Below, one piece after another: positions 15,601 through 22,643 of a stretch of DNA of 55,941 nt (position 1 is the first letter of the stretch; the number at the start of each line of letters is the position of its first letter). This DNA comes from Butyrivibrio sp. (GTDB lineage: Bacteria; Bacillota; Clostridia; Lachnospirales; Lachnospiraceae): positions 1-55,941 of the forward strand of contig NZ_JAFRGN010000052.1 of NCBI RefSeq assembly GCF_017433805.1, given 5' to 3'. Under the pieces are notes generated by a model that was not told where the DNA came from, did not search any database, and saw nothing but the letters and a program-made list of their open reading frames with translations. The position numbers and the translations under genes were made by a program.

Positions 15601-17629
15601 GCCTATAAATGTAGATCCTTCTGGAGCTTATTGCTTTACAGATGCTACTGTTAAGGGCGGTAAGTTCTACTCATATAAGGTTGTTTCAGTAGTAGATAAA
15701 AAAGAGAGCTACGCAAGTGCTCCTCTTACAGTTCAGACTACAGTTGCAATTGATACACTCAATGAAGAGCTTACAGCTATGGAGCTTGTTCAGGATACAC
15801 CTCTTTCTGAGGGTCAGACAGTAGCAGATCTTCTTGCAGCTCAGAAGCAGTACATTTCTGTTACAGACAGTGAAGGTGTAGAGCAGACAGTACTTATCAC
15901 ATGGAATGCTGATGATGTAGATATTCATACAGTTGGTGAATATACAGCTCATGCTTATATTCGTGGATATTCAGAGAATCCTGTTGATGTAACAGTAAGA
16001 GTAATTGCAAATGTTCCTACAGGCTATGAAGCACTTTCAGACATTAAGGTTATCCTTGGAAATGAAGTTGTTCTTCCTGCTACAGTTAAGGCAACATTCT
16101 TAAATGGAAGCACCAAGGACGTTAAGGTTACATGGAATACTGATAAGCTTGATGTAACAAAGGTTGGTGATTATACACTTACAGGTTCTATAGAAGGAAC
16201 TGAGGATACAGTAACTGTAACAGTTCATATTGTTGCAGACTACATTGTAAAGGTAGCTGATTCTTTTGCAGAGATTGAGTACCTCAATAAGAAATTTACT
16301 CTCCCAGAGACAGTTACAGCTACATATGCAAGTGGAGCAACAACAGCAGCTGCTGTAACATGGAATACTTCTGACATTGATGTATCAAGCCTTGGTACAA
16401 CCTTCAATGTAGAAGGTACAGTAGAGGATTATGAGGGCAAGGCAAACCTTAAGGTTACAGTAAATTACCCTGCACTTTATAAGTTTGACTTTGGTATCAG
16501 CACAAACCGTGTTGCTGATGGATGGACAGGTATCACTGTCAACCCTAAGAACGGCAAGCAGACTATGGAAGCTCTTGGAAGTGCCTATGCTAAGGAAAAA
16601 GGCTTTGGCTTCCAGAATAAGGATTCAGCTATTCAGGGACGTACAGAGGAATTCACATTTGATGGAACACTTCCATGGCTTGTTTACACAGACTTTGCTC
16701 TTCCTGCAGGCGAGACATTCCTTGTAGATGTAGAGAATGGTAATTATCAGGTAGAGTTCCTTAGTAACTCAGTCTACAAGAGCACAGTATCTGGAACAGT
16801 AGAAGATAAGAGCTTTACTATCAGCAATGCAGCTAATACTTATGCATCTGTTGCTGTAGATGTAGAAGTAGCAGATGGTCAGCTTACAATGACCTTTGGA
16901 ACTAACACTCCAAGACTTGGTGCTATCGTAGTTCGTAAAGCTATTACAGATGCTTCATACTATGGACCAGTAGAAGAAGAGAAAGAAGTTCCAGCTGGTA
17001 CAATAGTTAACAAGTATGGCACATACTTCTACATACTTGAAGATGGCAGCAAGTACTCAGGATGGCTTACTCTTGATGGCGAGACCTATTACTTCGATGA
17101 AAATGGTAAGATGCTCAGAGGTAAGTATCTGACAACTGATGAAGGCAAGTACTATTTTGATTCAGAAGGTCATATGCTTAAAGGAGAGTTCCTTACAAAG
17201 TATGGTTCAACCTTCTACTTCAATGAAAAGGGTATTATGCTTGTAAGCACACTTGTTGTTGCAAATGATGGCTATAAGTACTATGTGAATGCAAAGGGTC
17301 AGGTAATGCACAATAATTTCGCTGATGTTGATGATAAGAGATACTATTTTGGCGAAGATGGACGCATGCTTGTTTCACAGTTTGTAACCAAGTATACCAA
17401 GACCTATTACCTTGCTGAGGATGGATCTGTACAGTATAGTTCACTAATAGACGATGGAGACTACGTATACTATGTAGATGATAGAGGTGTAGTGATCAAG
17501 AACAGAACTCTTACTCGTGATGATGGCATCCGCTACTTTGATGGAGATGGACATATGGTAAGAAACGCTACTGTATCTATCTATGGCAAAAAATACTTCT
17601 TTGATGAGAATGGTATTCGTGTAAACTGA
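9608..17629 (+). CDS. Giant secreted CE12 acetylesterase-PL11 rhamnogalacturonan lyase
   Basis: A 2673-residue exported enzyme for rhamnogalacturonan I, the pectin backbone. Order of parts: signal peptide with likely cleavage after Ala40; acidic linker (41-160); beta-rich module (160-345); SGNH acetylesterase of CE12 type (350-590; Ser358 in ASDST, GHND 445-448, Asp567/His570 in DSTH); Fn3 (616-715); malectin-like module (716-860); two Fn3 (861-1070); PL11 lyase (1071-1750) with DLDGDG-type calcium loops; an Fn3 split by a second malectin-like module (1834-1995); three Ig-like repeats (2047-2288); a third malectin-like module (2288-2448); and about nine aromatic cell-wall/glucan-binding repeats (2462-2673). 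There is no LPXTG anchor, so the repeats probably hold it at the surface. Strong AAAAGGAGG site before ATG; own terminator. Domain calls are by motif and boundaries are approximate. Confidence 0.88.
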   Translation: MYKGSNRRSKALGRSLALGMSAIMAASTIAAGTGSITAFAEEGVSSLDSSDVVVFDEEASEAGSDSSSEATSLESDTETDEAKEDTSEDEVVLFDEAEEGDSLDSELDELELEETQAEALDEETKVTANLLATTANVNASEDGVIADQGDDGFDNFHEDLTVADIRFGTNGNVSSASVYSKDNGYGFSDVDYSQAAAGWVSNVYYPRVPAVSAGAGNVVDAEDYVAIASKIWTETESTGYGVYTYESTSTFDVDLYNADYKVEVTFVNPTDNGYTAALEAEDITKVTGISVPAGGSQSASFEANLVDGNLNLKFLGTSSATSMSDAQTTKVYVSRVKITRLATEERGDKPTIFVASDSTVQTYDSYYYPQTGWGQVLSSYFGDFVEERECDDCGYSQSQVYETANVIVENRSIGGRSSKSFIDEGKFDDILEDIKPGDYLLVQWGHNDATYSRPNRYVSADDFEKWMMVYVNGAIERGATPVLVTPVARYSYTTNPDGSLNSFASNFEAYRQVMLRLSAQYDIPYVDLTQRSIDVCNSFGIEGSKMLFLKLAAGEVSTGAYAGGVDDSTHLQYYGALKFAQCVAEGIVDYASGKVEGASDKLDDLAGLVVINAASEAPAKPQGLKTTSIGATSISLEWEAAEGAELYYIYRAALSEGQTIDDVDFSKADKYSVSGKTTYVDPSCGGGVTYVYAVAGFNSYGVGEVSDKLAVSTKTAGLRFDFNYNNSPTMEGWTGVNQNEMYTAEKGYGWITAPNNGRYRGGNGKADSSAMADDFNLGAGEFAVDLPNGKYEITVYAADLLNGTSTIKPAYSAEGISIGSIACKQSLGSCTGTVSVTDGQLNLTVEGANQYINGVTITSLLPAPGNLAITELSFGKTTATFLLSFTKVEDAVSYRVYQKGESDKTFNLVKSYTAQELIDNELDCRAMTAALGETYSYYMTCVVADGSESAASNIVTQSMLDSSVAVPAAVRGLKCTSPEEGQEELQTTITLAWDESPADENVIKYIIYRSAKAESDKGFKEFVKVGESFTNSFTDEDPEIATNIHYYYKVAAMNAGGIGEQSETVVTPIAGSLVAGGLESYATRALVVMNLAGDAGAEIKVSATDRDGNPITRGNYLSWRSFPGDFNGKELTTTFNVYRNGTCIAHDISATNMIDEGGLPSNVYTVVGSNDSSLGLTAKETTVWANQYIELSLNKPADETMPDGSTCSYTANDMSVGDLDGDGELELIVKWYPSNAKDNSGSGYTGKTFLDGYEVDFSTGAVSQLWRIDLGVNIRSGAHYTQFQVWDYDADGIAEIAMKTADGTTTYKNENGSLVETGFVGACNSDALPTDVISSKNDYRNTSGYVLDGPEYFSMFKGNTGELIDTTNYVPARGSVSAWGDGYGNRVDRFLSATAYLNGTTPFAVFARGYYTRTALTAYYLTKTTDDEGKEVEQIGVYWKFDTDNIENGSAYTAQGNHGLSVNDVDGDGKDEIVYGSLTIDNDGTALYCTGLGHGDAMHVSDWIPSNPGLEVMDVHEHDNAAYHVEIHDAETGEMITGYYTGKDTGRGMASDIDPTAEGAEYWSIANPNYKGNDEPAWNSRNADVFSSLSGLVGASNGSVDSMIALSDGATPAVNFSMFWDGDLLADMQDHTFNQAAYAPLTTTIEKWDYENQKSITLFESSQVLTSNGTKGNLGLVADILGDYREEIIARCAADDSRIRIYSTTIQTDYVVPCSLTDLAYREGVAWQNVGYNQPAHTSYLISEGIITSKVSEGSVDASSVTINFTQANDGVYGHDIQGYVVKRADVTVDENGNQVIGDYETVGELDAKGVVTSESPVPQTEKVLVGYADAGVFRKFDFGYKSSNATGFERILADDYSSARGFGWEEGTGSTVNWNKVGVGIENAGDTQTPIEKACCDLDRRDNELKFFVDAPSGAYRVDVYAGAAYNNRAYNDTTIYVNGTDLGQVSQSPLVSDIVKSTVVTIGENDKIEIVASNPGNLAILNAAVITRVNPVYEEVPINVDPSGAYCFTDATVKGGKFYSYKVVSVVDKKESYASAPLTVQTTVAIDTLNEELTAMELVQDTPLSEGQTVADLLAAQKQYISVTDSEGVEQTVLITWNADDVDIHTVGEYTAHAYIRGYSENPVDVTVRVIANVPTGYEALSDIKVILGNEVVLPATVKATFLNGSTKDVKVTWNTDKLDVTKVGDYTLTGSIEGTEDTVTVTVHIVADYIVKVADSFAEIEYLNKKFTLPETVTATYASGATTAAAVTWNTSDIDVSSLGTTFNVEGTVEDYEGKANLKVTVNYPALYKFDFGISTNRVADGWTGITVNPKNGKQTMEALGSAYAKEKGFGFQNKDSAIQGRTEEFTFDGTLPWLVYTDFALPAGETFLVDVENGNYQVEFLSNSVYKSTVSGTVEDKSFTISNAANTYASVAVDVEVADGQLTMTFGTNTPRLGAIVVRKAITDASYYGPVEEEKEVPAGTIVNKYGTYFYILEDGSKYSGWLTLDGETYYFDENGKMLRGKYLTTDEGKYYFDSEGHMLKGEFLTKYGSTFYFNEKGIMLVSTLVVANDGYKYYVNAKGQVMHNNFADVDDKRYYFGEDGRMLVSQFVTKYTKTYYLAEDGSVQYSSLIDDGDYVYYVDDRGVVIKNRTLTRDDGIRYFDGDGHMVRNATVSIYGKKYFFDENGIRVN

Positions 17630-17661
17630 TTTATTTTATCAAAATTTAATAAAGCAATAAG

Positions 17662-17692
17662 AATCCCAGACAGAAATGTCTGGGATTTTTTT
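17662..17692 (+). terminator. Intrinsic terminator of the pectinase gene
   Basis: AATCCCAGACA (17662-17672) and TGTCTGGGATT (17677-17687) form an 11-bp stem capped by a GAAA tetraloop, followed by a T run to 17692. Confidence 0.93.
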
Positions 17693-17769
17693 GTATAATA
17701 ACTATAAACGGTAAAAAGTTAATGAATTAATTAATATATCGATTTGACTCAGTAAGGAGGTCTGATTGC

Positions 17770-19491
17770 ATGAAGCCCAAAGAATTTAACGGTAAACTGG
17801 TTCAAAAGCTTATTATTGCGGCAGTTATAGCTATCTTTGTTGTGGCGACAGTACTCACTATTGTAGGTGGTTACCAGATCAATAAGATATATAGTGAGAT
17901 GGTTAGAGAGGAACTTCGTGTTGCTGCTAATCATATACAAAGTGAGATGTCTAACGTCTGGGATGGTGACTGGGCTTATGAAGGTGGAGTCCTTACAAAA
18001 GGCGAAGAAGTAGTAGCTGAGGAATATCAGGAAATCATAGATAATCTGAAAAACGAGACAGGCCTTGAGTATTCAGTTTTCTATGGAAAAGAAAGAGTGC
18101 TTACTACACTTGTATCTAACGGCAAAAGACTTGTTGGCTACAATGCTTCTGATGCGGTTGTGGATGCAGTAATTAACAAAAAGGGCGAGAAATATACTCC
18201 TAATGCAGTTCCTGCCGGATCAGACAAAGCAATATACTGCTACTATTGTCCACTTCTTCAGAGTGATGGCACTGTTGCTGGAATGGTATTTGCAGGTAGA
18301 AACGGAGAGGATGTAGCTAATGCAGTAAGAACAGTCATTATACTTATGGTTATCATTTCGATAATCATGACTGTAGTAACTTCTACAATCGGTATAGTTG
18401 TTGCAAATACAGCATCCGTTAAGATGAGGAAGATTGCTGATGAGTTTGGTCATCTTTCACAGGGTGAGTTAAAGCTTTCTATCGATGAGAGATTGCTTAA
18501 TAGAAATGATGAGATCGGACTTCTTGCTGATGGCGCCAAGACTCTTATGGAAAAGCTTGGTTCCGTTATTGGCGATACCATGGAAATGTCTAATGAGCTT
18601 AAGAGATCTGGCGCTGAGCTTGCTGAGTCAGCTAATCAGGCTTCAAATGCATCCACTCAGGTAAGCGAAGCTGTTGATGATATTTCACGCGGCGCTGTAA
18701 ATCAGGCTGAGAGTGTAGAGACTGCAGCTGGTAATACTCAGGATATCGGAAGAGATATTGAAGAAGTTGCAGATAACGTAGAACAGTTAAATTCCTATGC
18801 TGGTGAGATGAAGACATCCTGTAACGCAGCTATGGATGCTCTTGAAAAGCTTATTAAGCAGAGTGAAGATGTTCAGGCCTCTGTAAAAGATATTGGTGAT
18901 ACGATCAGTTCTACTAATGAATCTGCAAAAGAGATTTCCAAGTTCTCTCAGGCTATCACAGAGATTGCTTCTCAGACCAATCTTTTGTCACTTAATGCAA
19001 GTATTGAGGCTGCCAGAGCAGGTGATGCTGGCAAGGGTTTTGCTGTTGTAGCTACTGAGATTGGACAGCTTGCTGTACAGAGTAGCAATAGTGCAGAAGA
19101 AATCAAGAAGATTGTAGAACAGCTTGTTGCTGATTCAGAGTCCTCTGTTGCGGTTCTTCAGAGACTTAATGAGAGCTTTTCACAGCAGGCAGAGCAGCTT
19201 GATGAAACCCAGTCTAACATGCGTAGCATGGTTGTTAATGTAGATAATGTTTCTGAGAGTACAGACAGCATTTCAGGACATATCAATAAGCTGAATGATG
19301 CTAAGGATAAGCTTGTAGAAATCATCAGTGATCTGTCAGCAATATCTGAGGAAAATGCAGCATCTACAGAAGAAACCAATGCTTCTATGCAGGAGCTTAA
19401 TGCTACATTCTCTATTATTACAGAGTCTGCGAATAAGCTTCAGAAACTGGCAGAAGACATGACTGATACAATTAGTTACTTCAAGCCATAA
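17770..19491 (+). CDS. Methyl-accepting chemotaxis protein
   Basis: A 573-residue membrane chemoreceptor. TM1 is at about residues 14-36, followed by a periplasmic-type sensor region of about 150 residues resembling a single Cache domain, TM2 at about 188-212, a HAMP segment, and a long signalling coiled coil whose tip (around 398-420, [21 protein letters not shown]) is highly conserved for CheA/CheW contact. AAGGAGG at 17754-17760 sets ATG 17770. It appears monocistronic, with a hairpin after it; no chemotaxis or flagellar genes lie in the window. Its placement after the secreted pectinase suggests, without proof, sensing of a sugar or breakdown product. The ligand cannot be read from the sequence. 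Confidence 0.93.
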   Translation: MKPKEFNGKLVQKLIIAAVIAIFVVATVLTIVGGYQINKIYSEMVREELRVAANHIQSEMSNVWDGDWAYEGGVLTKGEEVVAEEYQEIIDNLKNETGLEYSVFYGKERVLTTLVSNGKRLVGYNASDAVVDAVINKKGEKYTPNAVPAGSDKAIYCYYCPLLQSDGTVAGMVFAGRNGEDVANAVRTVIILMVIISIIMTVVTSTIGIVVANTASVKMRKIADEFGHLSQGELKLSIDERLLNRNDEIGLLADGAKTLMEKLGSVIGDTMEMSNELKRSGAELAESANQASNASTQVSEAVDDISRGAVNQAESVETAAGNTQDIGRDIEEVADNVEQLNSYAGEMKTSCNAAMDALEKLIKQSEDVQASVKDIGDTISSTNESAKEISKFSQAITEIASQTNLLSLNASIEAARAGDAGKGFAVVATEIGQLAVQSSNSAEEIKKIVEQLVADSESSVAVLQRLNESFSQQAEQLDETQSNMRSMVVNVDNVSESTDSISGHINKLNDAKDKLVEIISDLSAISEENAASTEETNASMQELNATFSIITESANKLQKLAEDMTDTISYFKP

Positions 19492-19525
19492 TATCTTTTT
19501 CTGTGAATGGATAATGGTGCCAAAA

Positions 19526-19565
19526 CGGCCCTTGAATAGCCGAAAAATGGCTCTTTCAAGGGCCG
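19526..19565 (+). terminator. Hairpin terminator after the chemoreceptor gene
   Basis: CGGCCCTTGAA (19526-19536) pairs with TTCAAGGGCCG (19555-19565); AGCC (19538-19541) and GGCT (19549-19552) extend the stem inward. The following tract (CTATTTAATT) is only partly T, so termination may be imperfect. Confidence 0.7.
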
Positions 19566-19573
19566 CTATTTAA

Positions 19574-19603
19574 TTGACATTTATTTAACGTATGGGGTAT
19601 AAT
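19574..19603 (+). promoter_or_regulatory. rex promoter
   Basis: TTGACA (19574-19579) and TATAAT (19598-19603) both match the sigma-A consensus exactly, with an 18-base spacer. The expected start of transcription lies in or next to the Rex-box sequence at 19609-19626. Confidence 0.85.
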
Positions 19604-19608
19604 TATAA

Positions 19609-19626
19609 TTGAGAATTAATTAACAA
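19609..19626 (+). promoter_or_regulatory. Rex operator (autoregulatory Rex box)
   Basis: TTGAGAA-TTAA-TTAACAA matches the 18-bp Rex-box form TTGTKAA-N4-TTAACAA, with one mismatch in the left half and a perfect right half. It begins 5 bases after the -10 of the rex promoter, so bound Rex would block initiation and release would follow a rise in NADH. Pattern-based, but the location makes chance unlikely. Confidence 0.75.
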
Positions 19627-19681
19627 TTTAAGATTCAGATTATAATATAAAAGCGTTAATTGCGCAGGATTGGAGCTCAAA

Positions 19682-20317
19682 ATGGCAGATAAAGAGATTT
19701 CTCAGGCGGTTATAGGGAGACTCCCCCGCTATTTTAGATATCTGGGAGATCTGAAAGAGAAGGGCGTTGAAAGAATATCCTCTCAGGAGCTTTCAGATAT
19801 TATGAAGGTTACAGCTTCTCAGATCAGACAGGACTTTAACAATTTTGGAGGGTTTGGCCAGCAGGGATATGGATATAATGTCAATTATCTCTACGATGAG
19901 ATCAGTAAGATATTAGGCATTGATAAACAGCATAGCCTCGTTATTATCGGTGCAGGTCATCTTGGTAAGGCTATTGCAGGTTACACCAATTTTACCAGAA
20001 GAGGCTTTGTTTTTAAGGGAGCTTTTGATTGTAACCCAGAGCTTTATGGAACTAAGATTCGTGACGTAGAAGTTCGTCCAGTGGATGAAATGGAGGAATT
20101 TGTCAAAAAGAATCAGATTGAAATAGCTGTTCTGACTATTCCTAAGGAACAGGCTGTTCCAATGGCTCATAAGCTCGCTGAATGTGGAATCAAGGCTATA
20201 TGGAACTTTGCGCATGTTGACCTTGAAGTTCCTAACAATATTCAGGTAGAAAATGTACATTTATCTGACAGTTTGATGAAATTATCGTATAATATTAACA
20301 GGTACGAAAATACATAA
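19682..20317 (+). CDS. rex: Redox-sensing transcriptional repressor Rex
   Basis: Binds DNA when NAD+ is high and lets go when NADH rises, controlling fermentation and redox genes. The 211-residue protein has the N-terminal winged-helix (IGRLPRYFRYL ... QIRQDFNNFGGFGQQGYGY) and the C-terminal Rossmann motif IIGAGHLGKA (Gly90-Gly95). ATG 19682 has GGAG 6 bases upstream. It sits behind a consensus promoter and a Rex box, which implies autoregulation. An unknown coiled-coil gene follows after 23 bases, probably in the same transcript. Confidence 0.95.
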   Translation: MADKEISQAVIGRLPRYFRYLGDLKEKGVERISSQELSDIMKVTASQIRQDFNNFGGFGQQGYGYNVNYLYDEISKILGIDKQHSLVIIGAGHLGKAIAGYTNFTRRGFVFKGAFDCNPELYGTKIRDVEVRPVDEMEEFVKKNQIEIAVLTIPKEQAVPMAHKLAECGIKAIWNFAHVDLEVPNNIQVENVHLSDSLMKLSYNINRYENT

Positions 20318-20340
20318 ACTGATGATTGTGAGATTATCTG

Positions 20341-20997
20341 ATGGCAAAAAACGATGAAGTTTATATGTCTGCGCTGCAGGGAAAGAGTATCCCTATTTTG
20401 ACGCTGGATAATAAATGGCATCAATTGTTTACGCAGACAGACATGACACCTGAAATAGAACAGCTCGCAGATGAGCTTAACGCCCTCGTTGAGAAGGATG
20501 GTAAGCTCAGGAGCCAGACCAAGGATATCAAGAAGCTCAAGAAAAAGCTTCTTGGTGAGATTGTGCCCCTTAGAGATAAGGCCAACAAGCTTGGTAATGC
20601 CCCCAATATAGAAAAAGAGATTTCAGAGCGTACAAGGCTGATCAATGAATGTAATGAGAAGATAGATAGCCATCAGGATGAACTTCTCGATTTATCCAAG
20701 CAGATTTATGACGTTGATTATAAACTCATGATAGAGACCATGAAGGTCTGCTATGAACGACTTTATGACAACACAACTGATATCAATGCTCTTGATGAGT
20801 GGATCAAGAGAGCGAGAATAGAACTTAAAAAGAATGTTATAAGACTTCAGGAAGCAGAAATGGAGAATTATAATCTTTATTCATATATGCATCAGATTTT
20901 TGGACCTGAAGTGGTTGATCTTTTCGATATGAAGTATGATCCGGATAAGAGGCATCCAATAAGGCGGCCTTTATCTGGTGAAGAGTATGTTGAATGA
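20341..20997 (+). CDS. Unknown coiled-coil protein downstream of rex
   Basis: I do not recognise a named family. The 218-residue soluble protein is mostly charged helix: residues 40-85 and 90-130 are rich in Lys/Glu/Leu heptads and look like coiled coils, and a second helical block (140-185) ends in a short, less charged tail with DMKYDPDKRHP. The start has only a weak GTGAGA upstream, which suggests translation coupled to rex. A terminator follows at 21003. Position between rex and nnr hints at an NAD-related or general function, but nothing in the sequence proves it. Confidence 0.75.
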   Translation: MAKNDEVYMSALQGKSIPILTLDNKWHQLFTQTDMTPEIEQLADELNALVEKDGKLRSQTKDIKKLKKKLLGEIVPLRDKANKLGNAPNIEKEISERTRLINECNEKIDSHQDELLDLSKQIYDVDYKLMIETMKVCYERLYDNTTDINALDEWIKRARIELKKNVIRLQEAEMENYNLYSYMHQIFGPEVVDLFDMKYDPDKRHPIRRPLSGEEYVE

Positions 20998-21002
20998 TTT
21001 AC

Positions 21003-21029
21003 GGGCTGCCTTGATGGGCAGCCCTTTTT
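21003..21029 (+). terminator. Intrinsic terminator of the rex unit
   Basis: GGGCTGCC (21003-21010) pairs with GGCAGCCC (21017-21024) over a 6-base loop, then TTTTT (21025-21029). Confidence 0.93.
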
Positions 21030-21060
21030 GCTTTAGTTTTACATAATAAGGGGGAGTACT

Positions 21061-22623
21061 ATGAGATATGCTGTAAATAGTCAGGAGATGAAGGTGTATG
21101 ACAGGAACACTTCTGAATACTTTGGTGTTCCAAGCATCGTTCTTATGGAAAGAGCATCGCTTAAGGCTTCTGAGAACATTTTTAAATGGCTGGGGGCAAG
21201 GCACCTGGACAGAAAAGTGAGAGCCCTTGTGGTTTGCGGTGTTGGCAACAATGGAGGAGATGGAGCGTGCATTGCAAGACTACTTAAACAGAAGGGAATC
21301 AAGGTCAGTATATGCGTAATTGGGGATTATACTAAGTGCTCTGACCTTCTTTTGCAGCAGCTTAAAATCCTGGAAAAGTATTCAGTCACTCCGGACACTT
21401 TTTCCAATATAAGAGACAACAAAAGCCCTGCCGAGTGGGATATTATAGTAGATGCAATGTTCGGAATAGGATTGTCACGTCCTGTATCCGGAGATTATGC
21501 TGATGCTGTTAAGTACATAAATAGTTGTAAGGCGGAGAGAGAATCAGATCTTCTCGTGGCAAGTGTAGATATTCCATCGGGAATCAATGCTGATAATGGC
21601 AAAGTGATGGAAAATGCCGTAAGAGCAGATATGACTATTACCTTTAATCAGGTCAAGCTTGGCCATATTTTGTATCCTGGGTGTGAATACACTGGTAAGC
21701 TGCTTGTAGAAGATGTTGGTATTACGGAAGATAGCTTTTTATCCAAGGAACCAGGAGCTTTCTACTATGATGAGGATATCAGGGAGCTTTTGCCGGAAAG
21801 AGTACTTGATGGCAACAAGGGAACCAACGGGAAAGTTCTTATCATTGCAGGCTCTAAGGATATAAGCGGAGCGTGTCTTCTTGCAGCTAATGCATGTATG
21901 AAGGCAGGAGCTGGTATGGTCAAGATATTTACTGCTTTTGAAAATGCAGAGGTAATGAAATCTCTTTTACCAGAAGCTATGCTTGTTACCTACGAAGACT
22001 TTGAACCTTTTAATGATAAACTAAGGCTTTGCTTTGAATGGGCAAGTGCAGTGGTTCTTGGACCAGGCATAGGAACTACTCAGAGCGGTTATGAGCTCAC
22101 AAGACAGACTCTTGAGGAGTATACTGGTAATCTTGTGGTTGATGCGGATGCGCTCAATCTTATAGCAGGAGATCATGAGCTTAGAGATCTTTTATCGAAT
22201 TATGCCAGAAGTAGCAGGAAGCTTGTTATTACGCCTCATCTTGGAGAGTTTGCGAGGCTCTTTGACAGAGATATCAGAGATTGCAAGGAACATATTCTGG
22301 AATATCCAAGGGAACTTGCTTCTAACCTGCACTGTACAGTAGTCTGCAAGGATGCCAGAACTGTTATTGCTGACAGCAAAGAGAAAAAGATATATATTAA
22401 TATGAGCGGTAACGATGGAATGGCTACAGCAGGTAGCGGAGATGTTCTTGCGGGAATTATGGGAGCTTTCATGGCTTTTGGTAAGACATCCTTTGAAATT
22501 GCCTGCCTGGCAGTTTATCTTCACGGTCTAAGCGGTGATAAGGCTGCAGAGGATAAGGGTAAGCATTCCATGGTGGCTTCAGACATCATTCTTGGAATGG
22601 AAGACATTCTGAGACAAATATAG
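21061..22623 (+). CDS. nnr: Bifunctional NAD(P)H-hydrate epimerase/dehydratase
   Basis: Repairs damaged NADH and NADPH. The N-terminal half (about 1-215) is the YjeF_N-type epimerase with GNNGGDG (62-68), which interconverts R- and S-hydrates. The C-terminal half is the ADP- or ATP-dependent dehydratase of the ribokinase-like fold, with VLGPGIGT, VVDADALN, TPHLGEFARL and the GSGDVLAG motif (Asp461). At 520 residues both halves look complete. A GGGGGAG site precedes ATG 21061. It follows the rex terminator, and alr starts 20 bases after it, a pairing common in Firmicutes. Confidence 0.93.
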   Translation: MRYAVNSQEMKVYDRNTSEYFGVPSIVLMERASLKASENIFKWLGARHLDRKVRALVVCGVGNNGGDGACIARLLKQKGIKVSICVIGDYTKCSDLLLQQLKILEKYSVTPDTFSNIRDNKSPAEWDIIVDAMFGIGLSRPVSGDYADAVKYINSCKAERESDLLVASVDIPSGINADNGKVMENAVRADMTITFNQVKLGHILYPGCEYTGKLLVEDVGITEDSFLSKEPGAFYYDEDIRELLPERVLDGNKGTNGKVLIIAGSKDISGACLLAANACMKAGAGMVKIFTAFENAEVMKSLLPEAMLVTYEDFEPFNDKLRLCFEWASAVVLGPGIGTTQSGYELTRQTLEEYTGNLVVDADALNLIAGDHELRDLLSNYARSSRKLVITPHLGEFARLFDRDIRDCKEHILEYPRELASNLHCTVVCKDARTVIADSKEKKIYINMSGNDGMATAGSGDVLAGIMGAFMAFGKTSFEIACLAVYLHGLSGDKAAEDKGKHSMVASDIILGMEDILRQI

Positions 22624-22643
22624 AATTAGGATGGTTTTAGGAA

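Noticed and set aside
17712-17743. A sigma-28-type promoter before the chemoreceptor gene
   Set aside because: TAAA and CGAT elements exist but spacing is about 24 bases, too long for the usual TAAA-N15-GCCGATAA; the closer TAAT gives a poor match.
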